Shown: positions 18,097-28,177, numbered from the stretch's first letter. The stretch is DNA of 64,000 bases from Pandoraea captiosa (GCF_902459775.1 NZ_CABPSQ010000002.1:682001-746000), one strand, 5' to 3'. The notes: generated by a model from the letters alone, not told the origin. A program made the numbers and translations.

Positions 18097-19263
18097 TTAG
18101 AAGACGTGCTGGATGCCGGACGTCAGCACTAGTTGACGTGTGGTCGTTGACGCCGACATCGAGTAGATCTGCGCTTTCGTCCGGCTGGCCTGTTGCCCTG
18201 CCGCCAGTGCATACAGCCACGTCCGCTTGGACAGGAAGTACTCCACGGAAAGCGTCAACTGGTTCCACGCCGGGCGCAGATTGCCCGTACCTGCACCGTT
18301 GTAGGCACCAGCGGAGCGAAATACGGCAGCACCGAACTGCCACGTGGCCGACGGTCGCCAGCGGGCGTTCAACTCGTAGTTCTCGATGTGAAAGCCGGTA
18401 TTGTCCCGATAGTGGTACAGCACCTTGCTATACAAGGCACCGATCGTGACGTCTCCGATGGCATAGGTCCCGCCGGCCATCCAGATCTGCTGCGTATCGA
18501 TCAACGCCTTCCCGCTGTAGCTGCTGGTGAAACCCGTCTTCGTGAAGTCGTCGGTGACACCGGAGCCCGTCGTGCCGATCGCGCCGGATGCCTGCCCGTC
18601 CGGCCGATCTGCCAGAAAGTACGCAGCTGACAGCCGAACCGGGCCGTTCGAATATGACGTGCCCGCGCTCATCATCCGATTGACCGCAAAGCCCGAGCTG
18701 CCATTGCCAGTGTTGGCGCTGTTGCTGAAGGCATACGTCGCGCTGGTGACCAGCCCCCGATACGCAACGCTTGTGAACTTCACCGCATTGCTCGACTTGA
18801 AGGAGCTGGAAAGGTTATCGGCATTGCCCGCGTGCGCAGAAATGGTGCCGCCCCACTCGGAGGTGCTCGCGATGCCCTGCATGATGGTCGGCAGCGAGTC
18901 GAACTGACGACCGATCGTCAGCGAGCCGATGCCTCGTTTTGCGAGACCGACATAGGCGACGTTCCACGCACGACCGGAGCCGGTGCCGGTCTGGATGTTG
19001 AAGGGGGCCATCAAGCGAAACACCGCTCGATTGCCGCCCCCCAGGTCTTCGCTGCCGGCAAGAAAGAACCGCGTCGGCGAGAGCTGGCTGGTCGTGGTAG
19101 TCCACGCGGAAGCGCCGGCGCTATTGTTCACGTAGAGCACGCCAGCGTTGATCATGCCCCCGAGCGTGACGGTACTTTGCGCGAAGGATGGCCCGCATAG
19201 GCCGGCGATGGCAAAACCGAGACAGAGTCGAGCGCTGGGCCCGGCGAGTTGGCGAGATGTCAT
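18097..19263 (-). CDS. Burkholderia-type general porin
   Basis: 388-residue Gram-negative porin (OmpC-like, 16-strand group). The signal peptide ends CGPSFAQSTVTLGG. The mature protein carries porin hallmarks: SRFFLAGSEDLGGG-like RFFLAGSEDLGGGNRAVF, and VAYVGLAKRGIGSLTIGRQFD at the N-terminus, ending with LVLTSGIQHVF with the terminal phenylalanine. It lies downstream of the sulfatase gene on the same strand with a 193-base gap. The pairing suggests entry of a sulphated substrate, but that is inference. Confidence 0.93.
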   Translation of the reverse strand: MTSRQLAGPSARLCLGFAIAGLCGPSFAQSTVTLGGMINAGVLYVNNSAGASAWTTTTSQLSPTRFFLAGSEDLGGGNRAVFRLMAPFNIQTGTGSGRAWNVAYVGLAKRGIGSLTIGRQFDSLPTIMQGIASTSEWGGTISAHAGNADNLSSSFKSSNAVKFTSVAYRGLVTSATYAFSNSANTGNGSSGFAVNRMMSAGTSYSNGPVRLSAAYFLADRPDGQASGAIGTTGSGVTDDFTKTGFTSSYSGKALIDTQQIWMAGGTYAIGDVTIGALYSKVLYHYRDNTGFHIENYELNARWRPSATWQFGAAVFRSAGAYNGAGTGNLRPAWNQLTLSVEYFLSKRTWLYALAAGQQASRTKAQIYSMSASTTTRQLVLTSGIQHVF

Positions 19264-19456
19264 GAGTGTCTCCGTTTTTCGTTGTCGTGACGCTCGGCGA
19301 TGTTCGACGCCGGCCCCATCTTTTTTTTGCAGTCAAGCGCTGCATTCGTACCGCCTTTGAGGCAAAGGCGGGCCGTCCCGCGAGATGTCGATTCGCGGGG
19401 GCGGTCTTTTCTGGGCGTTAGTTACTCCGCCCGCAGGCACGCGGGGGTGTAACGGG

Positions 19457-20857
19457 TCAGTATCGGTCGGGCTGCATGCCGCGAGCGCTCTCGGAGAAGC
19501 TGGCAATCGGATACGGCAGCATCTGACGATTCCAATGATCGAAGTCGTGCCGCAGCGACTTGAAGATCTCGGGATGAAGGTCCTTGACGTTGGCGCGTTC
19601 GTGTTCGTCCGCGGCCAGATCGAACAGGTATTCCTTGCCCGCGAGGAACAGCAGCTTCCAGTTGCCACGAATGACTGCAGCTTGCTGATTCGCCTTGTAT
19701 CGCCAGAACAGCTCGCGGTCGTACTGAGGCGCGGCACCAAGCATGACCGGCAACACGTTGTCACCGTCGGGGCGCGACGACGGATCCGGCACGCCGCCGG
19801 CGGCCGCCAACAGCGTCGGCAGCCAGTCCATCGACATCACCATCTGGCTGGAGCGCGAGCCGGCCTTGATGCGGTCAGGCCAACGCACGAGCAGCGGCAC
19901 GCGCAGCCCGCCTTCGAGCAGCTCGCCCTTGCGGCCGGTCAACGGCCACACGTCGGAGAAGCGTTCTCCACCGTTGTCGCTCGTAAACACGACAATGGTG
20001 TTTTTCGCAGCGCCCGTCTCGTCGAGCGCCCTTAGCACCTTGCCGACGTTTTCGTCAAGCCGCTGCACGATCTTGCCGTACGTCTCGAGGCTGCCGCCGG
20101 AGAAGTCTTTGATGTCTTTCATGGTCCGCGAGCGGGCGATATCGTCGGGACCTTCCCACGGCCAGTGCGGCGCATTGAAATGCAGGCTGATCATGAACGG
20201 CTTGTCCGAGGCGCCGCGAATGATGCGAACGGTCTCATCGCCGAGAAGGTCCGTCATATAGCCATCGCGCTCGATCGGCTTGTCGTCAGCAAACATGCCC
20301 GTGGACGGGCTTGCAGGCTCTGCCGGATTGAATCGATGCGCGAAATAATCGGTGGCGCCGCCCTGGAAGCCGAAGAAGTGGTCGTAGCCGAACTTAAGCG
20401 GGCTGTATTTCGGGATCGACCCAAGGTGCCACTTGCCGACCAGGAACGTCTCATAGCCCAACCGCTTCAGTTGTCCCGGCATCGTGGGCGTACCGGCCGG
20501 CAAGCCGATATCGGTACCTTCCTTGACAGGCTCTTCGAGACCGATTTCGAAGCGGTCCTGATACCGGCCCGTGACGAGTGCCGTACGCGTGGCCGAACAG
20601 ACGGCGGAGTTGGCGTAGCCGCGCGTGAACAGCATGCCCTGGCTCGCCAGTCGGTCCAGATTCGGCGTCTTGTAGTCGCGCCGGCCGTAGCAGCTGAGGT
20701 CGGCGAAGCCCATATCGTCGGCGAGAATGAAGACGATGTTCGGGCGATCGTTGCGCTGTGTGGCAGCGATTGCCTGCGTGCCGAGCGAGGCGGCCACGCC
20801 GGCCGCTCCCACCTTGATCATGAAAGCGCGCCGGCTTTCGTTGGTCTTGTTGCTCAT
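19457..20857 (-). CDS. Secreted sulfatase (arylsulfatase family)
   Basis: 466-residue alkaline-phosphatase-superfamily sulfatase. The N-terminus KTNESRRAFMIKVGAAGVAA resembles a Tat-like leader. Metal-binding aspartates are in IVFILADDMGFADLS. The formylglycine motif reads CSATRTALVTGR: the cysteine and arginine are kept, but the usual proline is alanine, a variant accepted by some maturases. A conserved metal-ligand DN pair lies in VFTSDNGGERFS. The start at 20857 follows GGAAGAG; an upstream in-frame ATG at 20890 would add 11 unrelated residues. Probably cleaves a sulphate ester in the periplasm; no maturation enzyme gene is in the window. Confidence 0.9.
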   Translation of the reverse strand: MSNKTNESRRAFMIKVGAAGVAASLGTQAIAATQRNDRPNIVFILADDMGFADLSCYGRRDYKTPNLDRLASQGMLFTRGYANSAVCSATRTALVTGRYQDRFEIGLEEPVKEGTDIGLPAGTPTMPGQLKRLGYETFLVGKWHLGSIPKYSPLKFGYDHFFGFQGGATDYFAHRFNPAEPASPSTGMFADDKPIERDGYMTDLLGDETVRIIRGASDKPFMISLHFNAPHWPWEGPDDIARSRTMKDIKDFSGGSLETYGKIVQRLDENVGKVLRALDETGAAKNTIVVFTSDNGGERFSDVWPLTGRKGELLEGGLRVPLLVRWPDRIKAGSRSSQMVMSMDWLPTLLAAAGGVPDPSSRPDGDNVLPVMLGAAPQYDRELFWRYKANQQAAVIRGNWKLLFLAGKEYLFDLAADEHERANVKDLHPEIFKSLRHDFDHWNRQMLPYPIASFSESARGMQPDRY

Positions 20858-21158
20858 GGTGTCTCTTCCAGTCATTCGGTTATCGGGCACGGCCTCTCGC
20901 CCCTGGTCTGCTTCGGGAACGAACGGTACGGTTTCGCGTGCCAGACTGGAAGGGTGGGTTAACCTCTAACGAACCCTGGGTGGGAGCAAAAGAGGGGGCT
21001 TGGCGATGGCGATATATTTGCCTCAAGTAATTGTTTTATATGAATCAAATATTCATATCGAATTCGCGGGGGAGAGTGGTGATTCGGCGATGTTGCGCCG
21101 CATTGGCATAAGCAATTTCGAACGCGATGAACGAAATTGGCAATGACGATGACGTCGA
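20858..21158 (-). other. Sulfatase upstream region
   Basis: 301 bases between the sulfatase start and the stop of the LysR-type gene. It contains a strikingly AT-rich stretch at about 21010-21062 inside high-GC surroundings, with the palindrome listed separately. No gene seen. Confidence 0.5.
21038..21058. promoter_or_regulatory. Palindromic operator candidate upstream of sulfatase
   Basis: Perfect 8-base inverted repeat ATATGAAT and ATTCATAT separated by five bases, within the AT-rich part of the sulfatase promoter region. The shape fits LysR-type binding sites (interrupted dyad). The adjacent tandem-HTH LysR-type protein is the natural candidate binder. By-eye assignment. Confidence 0.55.
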
Positions 21159-22412
21159 TCAGCGACAGTCTGGCGCCAGACTTCGTACGATACTGATCAA
21201 TGCCAGCGCGGCGGGCGAATGCGCCGAGTCTGAGCGGAACGTGAAACCAATCTTGCGCTCCAGCGCACCGGCGACCGTTGGCAGCGACACAATGTCGCCG
21301 TCCACGACGTCGCGGTGAACGTGGTTTTCAGACAGGAAGGCAATCATATCGGTGTCGAGCAGCAGACTACGCACCACGGCCAGATCGGCAGTCTCCACTG
21401 TCGCCACCAACGCCTTCCTGCCATGGCGCCGGAAGTGCTCATCAACGAGTTTGCGCGCGAGAGATTTCTGGCGAGGCAGTATCAGGCCGTAGGCCTGGAT
21501 TGCGTCCACTGAGCAGGCTTTCCCCTGACGGGCCAATGGATGGCCTTGGCGCACCAGCGCGCACATTGATTCCCTGTAGAGAAGCTCCGTGACCAGACCG
21601 ACGGAAACGTCGACGTTGGCGATGGCGCCCAGCACGAAATCGATGTCACCCGAGCGAAGTTCGGCGAGCAGGTCGTCATACGGCCGTTCGTCGGTCACCA
21701 CACGAACGCCACGATGCGTCTGGCTCAGTCGGGCGATGGCTTGCGGCAGAATCCTGGACCTCACAGGCGGAAGTGCGCCGACCGAAACCACACCTCTGAC
21801 CATCCCCTCCAGCGCGGCCACTTCGTAAGGTATCTGCCGCAGCTCGTTGAGGGCGCGCCGCACACGAAGTTCGAAGGTCTGACCGTACTCCGTGAGCAAG
21901 AGCCCGCGCGACGATCGCTCGAACAGCGGGAAACCTGCGCCAGCCTCCAGCGTCCTGACTGCGGCACTGACGGCAGGCTGCGAGATGCCCATGCTTACCG
22001 CCGCGCTCTGCATGTTGCGATGCCGGCACAATTCGATGAACAACTGCAAGCGACGGGTGTTCAGCAAGTAGTTGGGAACCACGCCGCGCGACGCTGCTAC
22101 ATGCCGCGATCGCAGAAGTTCGCACCAGACGGCAAATTCTGCAAGCTCACCGAGCACACGCGCGCCGCGTTCGTGGACTGCATTACCTACTGGGGTCGGC
22201 AGCATGCCGAAAGACCGACGCTCGAACAGCGTATGGCCGATCGTTGCCTCGAATTCGGTAATCGAGCGTGAGACGGCCGATTGGGCCTTGAACAGCAGAT
22301 CGGAGGCGGCAGCCACACTCCCCGTGGTCGCCACCGCGGCGAACACCTGCAATTGCGCGAGGCTCATCGAGGTGCTCAGTTCGTCGGGCGTTATCGGCGC
22401 TGAGGGCGACAT
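21159..22412 (-). CDS. LysR-type regulator with two HTH domains
   Basis: 417 residues, about 110 longer than a normal LysR protein. Two complete winged-HTH segments are visible. The first is AQLQVFAAVATTGSVAAASD to TLFERR (about residues 18-65). The second is RRLQLFIELCRHRNMQSAAV with GISQPAVSAAVRTLEAG and LFERSSRGLLLTEYG (about 118-180). A LysR effector domain follows, with VSVGALPPVRSRILPQAI and a regular C-terminus. The first HTH is the more diverged. Transcribed toward the sulfatase and divergent from the carboxylesterase at 22839; it probably regulates one or both. Confidence 0.88.
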   Translation of the reverse strand: MSPSAPITPDELSTSMSLAQLQVFAAVATTGSVAAASDLLFKAQSAVSRSITEFEATIGHTLFERRSFGMLPTPVGNAVHERGARVLGELAEFAVWCELLRSRHVAASRGVVPNYLLNTRRLQLFIELCRHRNMQSAAVSMGISQPAVSAAVRTLEAGAGFPLFERSSRGLLLTEYGQTFELRVRRALNELRQIPYEVAALEGMVRGVVSVGALPPVRSRILPQAIARLSQTHRGVRVVTDERPYDDLLAELRSGDIDFVLGAIANVDVSVGLVTELLYRESMCALVRQGHPLARQGKACSVDAIQAYGLILPRQKSLARKLVDEHFRRHGRKALVATVETADLAVVRSLLLDTDMIAFLSENHVHRDVVDGDIVSLPTVAGALERKIGFTFRSDSAHSPAALALISIVRSLAPDCR

Positions 22413-22838
22413 GTTTTCCGTTTGCGAGAGTGGGTTGTTGGATGCCCGGAAAAACGAACGCGCCGGATGACGCAGAGAAGCGTTCCCCCCTGGCGAACCC
22501 GATCGTCACAGTTGAAGATCGGATCCTGCATTGCCATTTGCACGCATATCGTTCGATTTTCGTTATGGCCTTGCAGCGACGAACAGCGTCGTCGTCACAG
22601 GATAGCCTGTTCGCGATGCCGTCAACGCACTAATGGCGGGGACTAACCGGGAAGCATCGCGTTATGGCGCAATCTGCGCATCACGCCTCGGCGTTCGATC
22701 GAGGTTAACCCTTCCTTATCCTGCGCGATTGCATCAGCTACGGTTCGTGTGCCGTGCTGCCTCGGGTTGCCTGGAGCTCCCGAGTCTTCGGACGGCAAGT
22801 CGGCACGGTGCCGGACGAACATCATCGAGGAAGAACGT
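22413..22838 (+). other. Divergent intergenic region, regulator/esterase
   Basis: 426 bases with no supported gene. Frames on both strands are short and overlap one another. It should hold the divergent promoters of the LysR-type regulator and the carboxylesterase. I saw no clear operator. Confidence 0.45.
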
Positions 22839-24440
22839 ATGAAAATCAGGGCAATGGTCATGATGCTCAGTCTGGTCGCATCGGGGGCCGTCCACGCATC
22901 AACCGATCATGCGCGCTCCGACGGCCGCGAGCCGGTGGTCGACACGGACCGGGGCCCGGTGATCGGGGTCGTCGACGGGGGCATTCAGACTTTCAAGGGC
23001 ATTCCGTATGCACAAGCGCCGGTTGGGGAGTTGCGGTGGCTGCCGCCGCAACCCCATGCGCGCTGGGATACTCCGCTGCATGCGGACCATTTCTCCGCGA
23101 CATGTGCAACGGGCTACACCCTCGGAGGATTCGGCAAGCTGAGCTCAAGTGAAGACTGTCTGTACCTCAATGTCTTCGTGCCACGAGGGCACGCCGCCAG
23201 AGGCCGTCTGCCAGTGATGGTCTGGATCCACGGGGGAGGCCTGGGTACAGGATCGGGGAACGATTACAGTCCGCATCCGGTGGTCGATCACGGGGTGATC
23301 CTCGTGACGTTCAATTACCGTCTCGGCACGTTCGGCTACTTTTCGCACCCGGCCATCAACCGCGAGCATCATCCCGGTGTGAACTACGGCACGCTGGACC
23401 AGCAAGCCGTATTGAAATGGGTACAACGCAATATTTGGCGCTTCGGGGGCGATAATCGTAACGTCACGATCTTCGGCGAATCCGCTGGGGGGCACAGCGT
23501 GCTTGCACAAATGGTGTCGCCCGCCGCGAAAGGGTTGTTTCAACGGGCCATAGTGGAGAGTGGAGCCTATGGGCTTCGCCAGCCGTCGCTGAAAGAGGCG
23601 AACGTCTGGGGCAGGAAGATTGCGTCCGATCTTGGTTGCGGCGACGGTGAAGACGATTCGGTAGCATCGTGCCTGCGCAAAGCCTCCACTGAGGCGATAT
23701 TGCAACACGGTACGAATCGCCTCCCGATCGCACAGGTGTACGTCGATGGAACGATCATCCCGAGCGATTTCATCGACGCGTTTCAGGCGGGGAGATTCCT
23801 TCGAGTGCCCGTCATCAACGGCTACAACGAGAACGAGGGCGCATTCTTTGCCGGGTTGGCCGAGCTTCAGCGCAAGCGGCCAATCGCCGAACGCGATACG
23901 CGCGAGGCGCTCGTGGGCTCATTTGGCCCGCGCATTGGCGCATCGCTATACAACATCGCAAACTTCCCGCCGGGTGCTACCGACGTGACGCAAAAGTATG
24001 CGTCGTTCTTCGGTCGGAGCAAATTCATTTGTTCGTCGATTCTGACCAGCGCCATTCTGTCGAGGTACGTGCCTGTTTACGCCTACGATTTCGCGGACGA
24101 GTCCGCACCGCCGTTGCTGGACCAGGCTTCGATTCCTTATGGCGCAGCACACACCAGTGAGTTGCAATATCTGTTCAGTGGTTTTCACGGTGATTCTGGC
24201 CATCAAACACCGCTGAATGCTCGGCAGCGCCAGTTGGCCGATCGGATGACGTCGAACTGGACCACGTTCGCACGTAGTGGCTCACCCAACGCGTCGGGTG
24301 CGGATCGCTGGAAACGCTTTGACGAGACAAATGAGGAAACGCTGCGATATACCGCAAATGGAGCAACTGCGATACGGGCTGCATCGACTCACTTTCGATG
24401 CGATGACGTGGCGAAGGCGCTCGTGCTCCCAAGGTTGTGA
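22839..24440 (+). CDS. Secreted carboxylesterase (type B, COesterase family)
   Basis: 533 residues. The signal peptide is MKIRAMVMMLSLVASGAVHA. Family landmarks: TFKGIPYAQAPVGELRW near the N-terminus, SEDCLYLNVFVPR, the oxyanion-hole segment WIHGGGLGTGSG, the nucleophile elbow TIFGESAGGHSV, and a histidine-bearing YGAAHTSELQYLF. The start at 22839 follows GAGGAAG; the frame is open 90 bases upstream without a leader. Probably hydrolyses an ester in the periplasm or outside; the substrate is unknown. It is divergent from the tandem-HTH regulator, a common arrangement for a regulator and its target. Confidence 0.92.
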   Translation: MKIRAMVMMLSLVASGAVHASTDHARSDGREPVVDTDRGPVIGVVDGGIQTFKGIPYAQAPVGELRWLPPQPHARWDTPLHADHFSATCATGYTLGGFGKLSSSEDCLYLNVFVPRGHAARGRLPVMVWIHGGGLGTGSGNDYSPHPVVDHGVILVTFNYRLGTFGYFSHPAINREHHPGVNYGTLDQQAVLKWVQRNIWRFGGDNRNVTIFGESAGGHSVLAQMVSPAAKGLFQRAIVESGAYGLRQPSLKEANVWGRKIASDLGCGDGEDDSVASCLRKASTEAILQHGTNRLPIAQVYVDGTIIPSDFIDAFQAGRFLRVPVINGYNENEGAFFAGLAELQRKRPIAERDTREALVGSFGPRIGASLYNIANFPPGATDVTQKYASFFGRSKFICSSILTSAILSRYVPVYAYDFADESAPPLLDQASIPYGAAHTSELQYLFSGFHGDSGHQTPLNARQRQLADRMTSNWTTFARSGSPNASGADRWKRFDETNEETLRYTANGATAIRAASTHFRCDDVAKALVLPRL

Positions 24441-24870
24441 TGCCATGCAGGCAATGCGCATGCATCGTAGAGCGAGGCGGAAAACTTTGATACTCGCTCC
24501 CCGTACTGGGAAAACCACTCATTAGGCCCGCAGCGGAATCAGGCGAAAGTCTGACGGCAGCCGACCCGAAGCGAACAAACACGTGTTGCGCCTCAATGTC
24601 CGCCTCTGGTCGAGATGAGACATCGTCCTCGTTGAGGATTACTGGTCAAAAGTTGGACGCTACCGGGCGGCTGATGGCAGCAAGGGCCCACAAGCTCCAT
24701 AGTTTATTCGTGGAAACTACCAAGTTTCTCGACGTATCTACGAATAAATCATAGTCGGTTTTGATTTTTGGGACTTCGGAGCCAAAGCAGCTGCCCGCGA
24801 TTTTGTCGCGGAAGGGGGAAGACCTGAAAGTGCGGCTGCAACGCCCCTCCACTATTGGCGGGAGCATTCG
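24441..24870 (+). other. Scar region with repeats and IS-end debris
   Basis: No gene supported. From 24545 to 24612 the sequence resembles the 17502-17581 region (CCGACCCGAAGCG and AATGTCCGCCTCTGG elements). Near 24703-24747 the pair TTATTCGT and ACGAATAA forms an inverted repeat enclosing a smaller AAACT/AGTTT dyad. The right end joins the IS21-like terminus that truncates comM. The whole stretch looks like debris of mobile elements. Confidence 0.5.
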
Positions 24871-24921
24871 TCATTCGTCGCATTTAATTCGACTGAGTCG
24901 CATTAATTTCGAAAAATGACA
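24870..24921. mobile_element. Terminal fragment of an IS21-like element
   Basis: Read on the minus strand this begins TGTCATTTTTCGAAATTAAT. It has two copies of GTCGCATT (plus strand 24877-24884 and 24897-24904) spaced 20 bases, and GTCATT/AATGAC at its ends. Terminal TG and multiple 20-base-spaced repeats are features of IS21-family ends. No IstA or IstB reading frame remains. Confidence 0.6.
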
Positions 24922-25881
24922 GCCCCCGCCCACCAGCGCTGCCGCCGACGCCGTGTGATGCGGTGCACGAAACGGGCGCCGTCCCCAGTGCCGCATGTCG
25001 AAGCCGTGTGCGCTGAGACTGGCGAGCGTTGCGGCCTCGACGGCCTGTGCCTTGCTTAACGGCGGGAGCAATCCGGCAAGTCGTGTGGCGAGCATGGATT
25101 TGCCAGTGCCGGGCGGCCCATGGAACAGGATGTGATGCCCGCCTGCCGCCGCAACTTCCAGCGCCCGTTTGGCGTGTTCCTGACCTTTGATGTCGAGCAT
25201 GTCGGCGATTTCGCCGGCGTGCGGTGCCTGTAGTGTCTCCTGACGTGGCGCGTCAAGGTCTCGCTGGGGTCGCCCCGGAAGTTGCTCCGAGGGATGCGCT
25301 GGGTGTGCCCCTTCCTCGGCCACGCCCCGTGGCACCGTCGCGCGCGGTAACGGGGTGGCGACGTCCGGTTCGGCAAGATGCGCGCAAACGTCGAGCAAGG
25401 TCTGCGCACCATAGACAGTTGCCTCTTCCACCAGCGCGGCCTCCTGCGCGCTGCTCGCGGGCAACACCAGCGCTCGTGAAGACCGGCTCTGCGCCATCGC
25501 GCTCGCCATGGCCAGCCCACCGCGAATCGGGCGCAGCTCGCCCGTGAGCGACAACTCGCCGGCAAACTCGTGCGTGCGCAGTCCCGTCTCCGGCAATTGG
25601 CCGCTCGCCGCCAGAATGCCCAGCGCGATCGGCAAGTCGAAGCAACCCGACGCCTTGGGCAAATCCGCCGGGGCGAGATTGATGGTGATACGTCGCGCCG
25701 GAAACTCGAACCGGCTATTCTGCAACGCCGAGCGCACGCGCTCGCGGCTCTCCTTGACTTCCGTATCCGGCAGACCCACCAGCGACAGGCCCGGCAAACC
25801 GTTCGCCAGATGCACTTCAACCGTGACCGGACGTGCCGCCATTCCGGTGATGGCCCGACTGCTCACCACTGCCAATGACAT
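24871..25881 (-). pseudogene. comM: comM (YifB family Mg-chelatase-like ATPase), truncated
   Basis: Normally about 510 residues; here 336. The N-terminal Lon-like domain is intact (MSLAVVSSRAITGMAARPVTV and INLAPADLPK), followed by a variable linker and the AAA+ domain with Walker A FHGPPGTGKSML and FRAPHHTASAAALVGGG. After GGG the frame enters an IS21-like terminus and stops 13 codons later, losing Walker B, the sensor motifs and the C-terminal domain. ComM is a hexameric helicase that extends heteroduplex DNA during natural transformation, so this copy cannot be functional as an ATPase. The 5' part shows no other damage, suggesting a fairly recent event. Confidence 0.9.
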
Positions 25882-26310
25882 GTCTTTTCTTCCCTCCTGA
25901 TCTCATGACGCGCTCGGCGTCTGACGCGATGGAAGATCGTCGCCCCGGCTGATGGCATGGCGCAATGCCTTATCGGCGCAAATGTCGGACACCGGGCAGG
26001 ATTTCGGACGGATGCCATTGCCCGTTCGGAATGCGCTGCTCGGCGAATAAGAGGATTCCGGGCGGGGTTCGGAAATTCACAAGACATGCGCTACGGGGAA
26101 GACGCAACGGAAGATGAGCGAGTGAGGGTGACGACGGGGAGGAGCGAGAGGCGGAAGGGAGGAGGGGGCCGGAGCGAGTGCGCCGAACCAAGGTACGGGA
26201 AAGTTGCGACGGCAGCCGCAAACGGCACCGCTTTGCTGACGGACCGGCGGCATTGCCCGCCCAGGCCGGTCCGGATGTAACAAGGGGTGCTTTCGCACCC
26301 CTGCAAGTCG
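25882..26310 (-). other. Region between ubiK and comM
   Basis: 429 bases without a supported gene; open frames here are shadows that run into ubiK or comM. It contains the stem-loop downstream of ubiK and presumably the comM promoter. Purine-rich GGAGGAGC-type low-complexity sequence occurs near 26120-26180. Confidence 0.45.
26283..26302 (-). terminator. Stem-loop downstream of ubiK
   Basis: AGGGGTGC and GCACCCCT with a four-base loop, just after the ubiK stop in the minus direction. The following tract (TTGTTAC) is only weakly T-rich, so termination strength is uncertain. Confidence 0.6.
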
Positions 26311-26559
26311 TTAGTCTTGCGCTTCGCTGCGCAGGCCTTCGAGTTCGGCCACGCGCTTCTCTAGCGCCTCGAGTTTCTCGCGCGTGCGGGCGAGCACCTG
26401 CGCCTGCACATCGAATTCTTCGCGCGTCACCAAATCGAGCTTGGTGAAACCTTGATTGAGCAGGCTCTTGACGTTGCGCTCGATATCCTTCGCGGGCGAT
26501 TGCCTGAGCATCTCGCTCACCTTGGCTTGCATGTCTTGCAGGATCTCGTTCGGTTTCAT
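26311..26559 (-). CDS. ubiK: Ubiquinone biosynthesis accessory factor UbiK (BMFP family)
   Basis: 82 residues starting MKPNEILQDMQAKVSEML and ending in a coiled coil (REKLEALEKRVAELEGLR) that drives trimer formation. These are the hallmarks of the YqiC/BMFP family, which assists the UbiJ-UbiK ubiquinone-synthesis complex under aerobic conditions. The ATG at 26559 is preceded by AGAGGAAGG; the longer frame to 26652 lacks family character. It lies divergent from the torF-glnK-amtB operon and upstream of comM on the same strand, the usual Burkholderiales neighbourhood. Confidence 0.92.
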   Translation of the reverse strand: MKPNEILQDMQAKVSEMLRQSPAKDIERNVKSLLNQGFTKLDLVTREEFDVQAQVLARTREKLEALEKRVAELEGLRSEAQD

Positions 26560-26582
26560 AAGCCTTCCTCTCATTAAAACTT

Positions 26583-26599
26583 TGCACCGATGTGGTGCT
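26583..26599. promoter_or_regulatory. NtrC-like enhancer site
   Basis: TGCACCGATGTGGTGCT matches the NtrC consensus TGCACC-N4-TGGTGCA at 12 of 13 defined positions. It lies about 290 bases upstream of the sigma-54 promoter of the torF-glnK-amtB operon and 24 bases from the ubiK start. Consistent with nitrogen-limitation activation. Confidence 0.75.
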
Positions 26600-26872
26600 T
26601 GCACCTTCAGCGTGCTTCGCCGTGCCGGTCTGACCGGTGCAAGGTGGTGCATTCGGCAGGGACCTGATGGATTGGCGCAACTCTAACACCGTTTTTTGCG
26701 CCCAGCCAGCCAAGCCGCCCGGCCAGCGGCCCTCACGCGGGCCCCGGACACCGCGTGCCGGGGTTCGTTGGTGCCGAGATGTCGCATGTCGGCGTCACTT
26801 TGCCCGCAATTTTGCCAATTTTTTATCCCGAAATTCGTATCGTGCGCCTCGCAGCGAAAGCGGTCGAAAGAC

Positions 26873-26889
26873 CTGGCACGGGAGTTGCT
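26873..26889 (+). promoter_or_regulatory. Sigma-54 (RpoN) promoter of torF-glnK-amtB
   Basis: CTGGCACGGGAGTTGCT contains the -24 GG and -12 GC elements with exactly ten bases between them and near-perfect flanking bases. It is about 65 bases before the torF start codon. Confidence 0.88.
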
Positions 26890-26954
26890 CTACCCATGTC
26901 GGAACTTGCCGCACGCTGTACCAAGACGTCGAACAGTCAACTTAGGGGAAAGTG

Positions 26955-28152
<1,198 letters not shown>

Positions 28153-28177
28153 AGGTCCCACAAAAGAGACAATAATC

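Larger units (their letters stand above)
26560..26954 (+). other. ubiK/torF divergent regulatory region
   Basis: 395 bases with no gene. It contains an NtrC-like site next to ubiK and a sigma-54 promoter close to torF, listed separately. Confidence 0.6.
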
